A stretch of 7,328 nucleotides of DNA. Origin: Methanomassiliicoccaceae archaeon (GTDB lineage: Archaea > Thermoplasmatota > Thermoplasmata > Methanomassiliicoccales > Methanomethylophilaceae). Below are positions 5,737-7,328 of the stretch, in pieces. The position numbers were made by a program, and so were the translations under genes. The notes beneath the pieces were generated by a model. The model had not been told where the DNA came from, ran no database searches, and worked only from the letters and a program-made list of their open reading frames with translations. The stretch is from contig WRKC01000057.1 in the NCBI GenBank assembly GCA_009778275.1, positions 1 through 7,328 of the forward strand, written 5' to 3'. Positions within the stretch are counted from its first letter, which is position 1, and each line of letters begins with the position of its first letter.

Positions 5737-6777
5737 TCAGTTCTTGTACGCTTTTATCGTATCGACGAGCATCTTCATGTTGGCGTCGGGCGTGGCCGTC
5801 GCGATACCGCAGCCGGAGGATATAACGCCGAATCCTGCCTTCGCGCAGTTCGTCGCAGCATCCCTGACCTCTTCGGGCGTTCCCTGGAAGAGGGGCCTGA
5901 CCGATCCGACGTTCCCTACGAGCACAGCCCTCTTGTTGACCTTTGCCGCCGCTTTGGCGGGGTCCACCTTCTCCTCAACGGAGAGTCCGGTAACGCCGGT
6001 GGCGATCATGGGGTCGAGGATGGGGTATGTGTCTCCGCAGATGTGGAGCACCGAGAATGCGTTCTTCACACATGCCAGGCTGTCCTTGACGTACATACCT
6101 GAGGCCGGCTCGAACATCTCGGGCGAAAGCATGTCGGTGGAACCTGACGGCTCGGACATCTGAATTACGTCCGCACCGGCGTCAGCGAGTGCCTGTGTGT
6201 AGACTTTGACGATGGGGTTGATCGCTGCGGTCCATTTTGCAACCTCTTCCGGGGCCATCAGCATACCGAAGACCATGTTCTCGGTGTTGATCATGTGCCC
6301 GGCGAGTGTGAAGGGGCCGGTGTTTCCTGCGACCAGAGCATAGTTCTCCCCATGTGATTTCTTCATAAGGGCCATCGCTTTGATCGCCTCGGCGGGCCTT
6401 CCGCCTTTTATGAATTCCTCTGGGGCCATAATTGCTGACGGGTCATCGTACTCCCCGCTCATGGGGTCGAAGTGGAACGGGTGCTCCTTTATCATCGGTG
6501 CGGCATCCTTCTTTTCGACCTGCACTTTGCATCCGAGCCTCTCCGCTTCGGCTGTCAGACAGAACGGTGCCCTTACGCACTCGAATCCGAAGATGTCTGC
6601 CTGTGCGGTTCCGAGCTTTGCCATGGCTTCCGCTTCTTTGTGGGCCTGGGGCCATGCGGCGCCGACCTTGTCCATCTGAGTGATCGTTGCGGCCTGGGTG
6701 AAAATTGCCACCGGGGGCCTGTCTAGCGATTCCTTTTTCATTGCTGAGATTACTCTTTCTCTTGGAGTCATTGACAT
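5737..6777 (-). CDS. mtaA/mtbA: Methylcobamide:coenzyme M methyltransferase, MtaA/MtbA family
   Basis: Cytoplasmic zinc enzyme of 346 residues in the uroporphyrinogen decarboxylase (URO-D) superfamily, MtaA/CmuA branch. It transfers the methyl group from a methylated corrinoid protein to the thiol of coenzyme M, making the substrate of MCR. The zinc signature is complete: H245 and C247 in LHICGDT, and C323 in SSGCGI, matching His237, Cys239 and Cys316 of the Methanosarcina enzyme. Further family features are the MTPRERV start, APFCLTAEAERLGCKVQVEKKD near 70-91, NTGPFTLAGHM near 152-162 and QMSEPSGSTDMLSP near 206-219. ATG 6777 has AGGAG nine bases upstream. It has a separate promoter. MtaA (methanol) and MtbA (methylamines) are close relatives, and the corrinoid partner is not encoded here, so the substrate is undecided. 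Confidence 0.9.
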   Translation of the reverse strand: MSMTPRERVISAMKKESLDRPPVAIFTQAATITQMDKVGAAWPQAHKEAEAMAKLGTAQADIFGFECVRAPFCLTAEAERLGCKVQVEKKDAAPMIKEHPFHFDPMSGEYDDPSAIMAPEEFIKGGRPAEAIKAMALMKKSHGENYALVAGNTGPFTLAGHMINTENMVFGMLMAPEEVAKWTAAINPIVKVYTQALADAGADVIQMSEPSGSTDMLSPEMFEPASGMYVKDSLACVKNAFSVLHICGDTYPILDPMIATGVTGLSVEEKVDPAKAAAKVNKRAVLVGNVGSVRPLFQGTPEEVRDAATNCAKAGFGVISSGCGIATATPDANMKMLVDTIKAYKN

Positions 6778-6813
6778 AGGGATTGTCTCCTAAAAAACCT
6801 AAATAGAATACTG

Positions 6814-6822
6814 TTATTTAAC
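6814..6822 (-). promoter_or_regulatory. TATA-like box of the methyltransferase gene
   Basis: TTAAATAAC on the minus strand, about 40 bases before the ATG at 6777. The expected start near 6792 gives a very short leader that just includes the AGGAG ribosome binding site at 6787-6791. Moderate match to the consensus. Confidence 0.45.
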
Positions 6823-6866
6823 TCGGTCGGGTTCTTTTCTTTCTACGGATTTTGATAAGAATATGG

Positions 6867-7328
6867 TCAAATGCTGATGTCCATTACATCCTTGAGTTTT
6901 CCCAGTTTCATTATCCCAACCTCCGATACCCCGTATATGTCCGCCTCAGAAAAAGCGGAACCGCTCAGCGCGGGCGCCATGATGCATCTCCCGTCAAGCA
7001 TCAGGTCATTGCCGGATGAGAACGGGCTGAAAGGGGGAAGCACTATGACGCCGTCCTCCTTCTGATGCACGAAACAGTGCATCTTCATGCCTCCGCTTAT
7101 CGCCCCGGGTATCCTGATCGAAGGGTGTTCGTGCCCGATTATGACGGGCCTGACCTTGGAGTCGACATGCCCGTGCTCCATCCTGAAGCCTCCCATGTCC
7201 ACGTAATCGACCGCCATCAGTCCCATATCGGAGAGTATGTTCTGAAGAAAGTTGTCGTGGTTGCCTTTCACGACGATGACGTCGGAGACCTCCGTCAGAA
7301 GTTCGATAATCCTCCTGACCTCCGCCCT
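6867..7328 (-). CDS. SbcD/Mre11-related metallophosphoesterase (C-terminal part)
   Basis: The frame is open to the window edge, so this is the last 153 residues of a longer protein. About 70-80 N-terminal residues, with the first metal-binding motifs, lie outside. Visible metal ligands of the calcineurin-like phosphoesterase fold are KGNHD at visible residues 21-25, HGH at 52-54 and GHEHP at 65-69. The later stretch (HCFVHQKEDGVIVLPPFSPFSSGNDLM) fits the archaeal SbcD-related group (COG1407), putative nucleases or phosphodiesterases of uncertain substrate. A GTG at 7271 could be mistaken for a start, but the codons before it encode the beta strand leading into GNHD (VSDVIVV), so the gene continues upstream. 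It ends 89 bases before the methyltransferase start and has no obvious link to methanogenesis. Confidence 0.85.
   Translation of the reverse strand, partial: RAEVRRIIELLTEVSDVIVVKGNHDNFLQNILSDMGLMAVDYVDMGGFRMEHGHVDSKVRPVIIGHEHPSIRIPGAISGGMKMHCFVHQKEDGVIVLPPFSPFSSGNDLMLDGRCIMAPALSGSAFSEADIYGVSEVGIMKLGKLKDVMDISI

Overview
The window looks like a piece of a methanogenic archaeon's chromosome, most likely Methanomassiliicoccales (Thermoplasmata; H2-dependent methylotrophic methanogens). The reasons are an mcr operon in the order mcrB-mcrD-mcrG-mcrA without mcrC, a DUF2098 gene joined to its end, and an MtaA/MtbA-type methyltransferase beside it. The order-level assignment is inference from gene content and sequence style; the genus cannot be fixed from this window. 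Every gene reads from the minus strand, so transcription runs from high to low coordinates. All eight genes end in TGA (6) or TAA (2), none in TAG.

Layout in transcription order. (1) 7328-6867: C-terminal part of a SbcD/Mre11-related phosphoesterase, cut by the window edge. (2) 6777-5737: a zinc-dependent methylcobamide:coenzyme M methyltransferase (MtaA/MtbA family) with its own TATA box and ribosome binding site. (3) 5736-5569: intergenic stretch with an imperfect palindrome and a good TATA box. (4) 5568-4840: a cysteine-rich DUF169 protein of unknown function. (5) 4839-4561: a 279-base control region with two candidate TATA boxes, two inverted repeats, a 13-base direct-repeat motif and an exact Shine-Dalgarno sequence. 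(6) 4560-347: the subunits of methyl-coenzyme M reductase (McrB, McrG, McrA) plus the accessory protein McrD, packed with gaps of 2 to 11 bases. (7) 341-54: a small DUF2098 protein. (8) 30-1: a hairpin plus T-tract terminator.

How the genes work together: the methyltransferase moves a methyl group from a methylated corrinoid protein to coenzyme M, and MCR reduces the resulting methyl-coenzyme M with coenzyme B to methane and the CoM-CoB heterodisulfide. The window therefore holds the last two carbon steps of methyl-reducing methanogenesis. Two proteins of unknown function, DUF169 and DUF2098, sit beside or inside the MCR transcription unit and are candidates for accessory roles.

No rRNA, tRNA, CRISPR array or mobile element is visible. 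No wholly new system is evident. The most interesting points are the structured mcr leader, a one-residue shortening of the MCR active-site loop between two residues that are methylated in studied enzymes, and the two uncharacterised partner genes.
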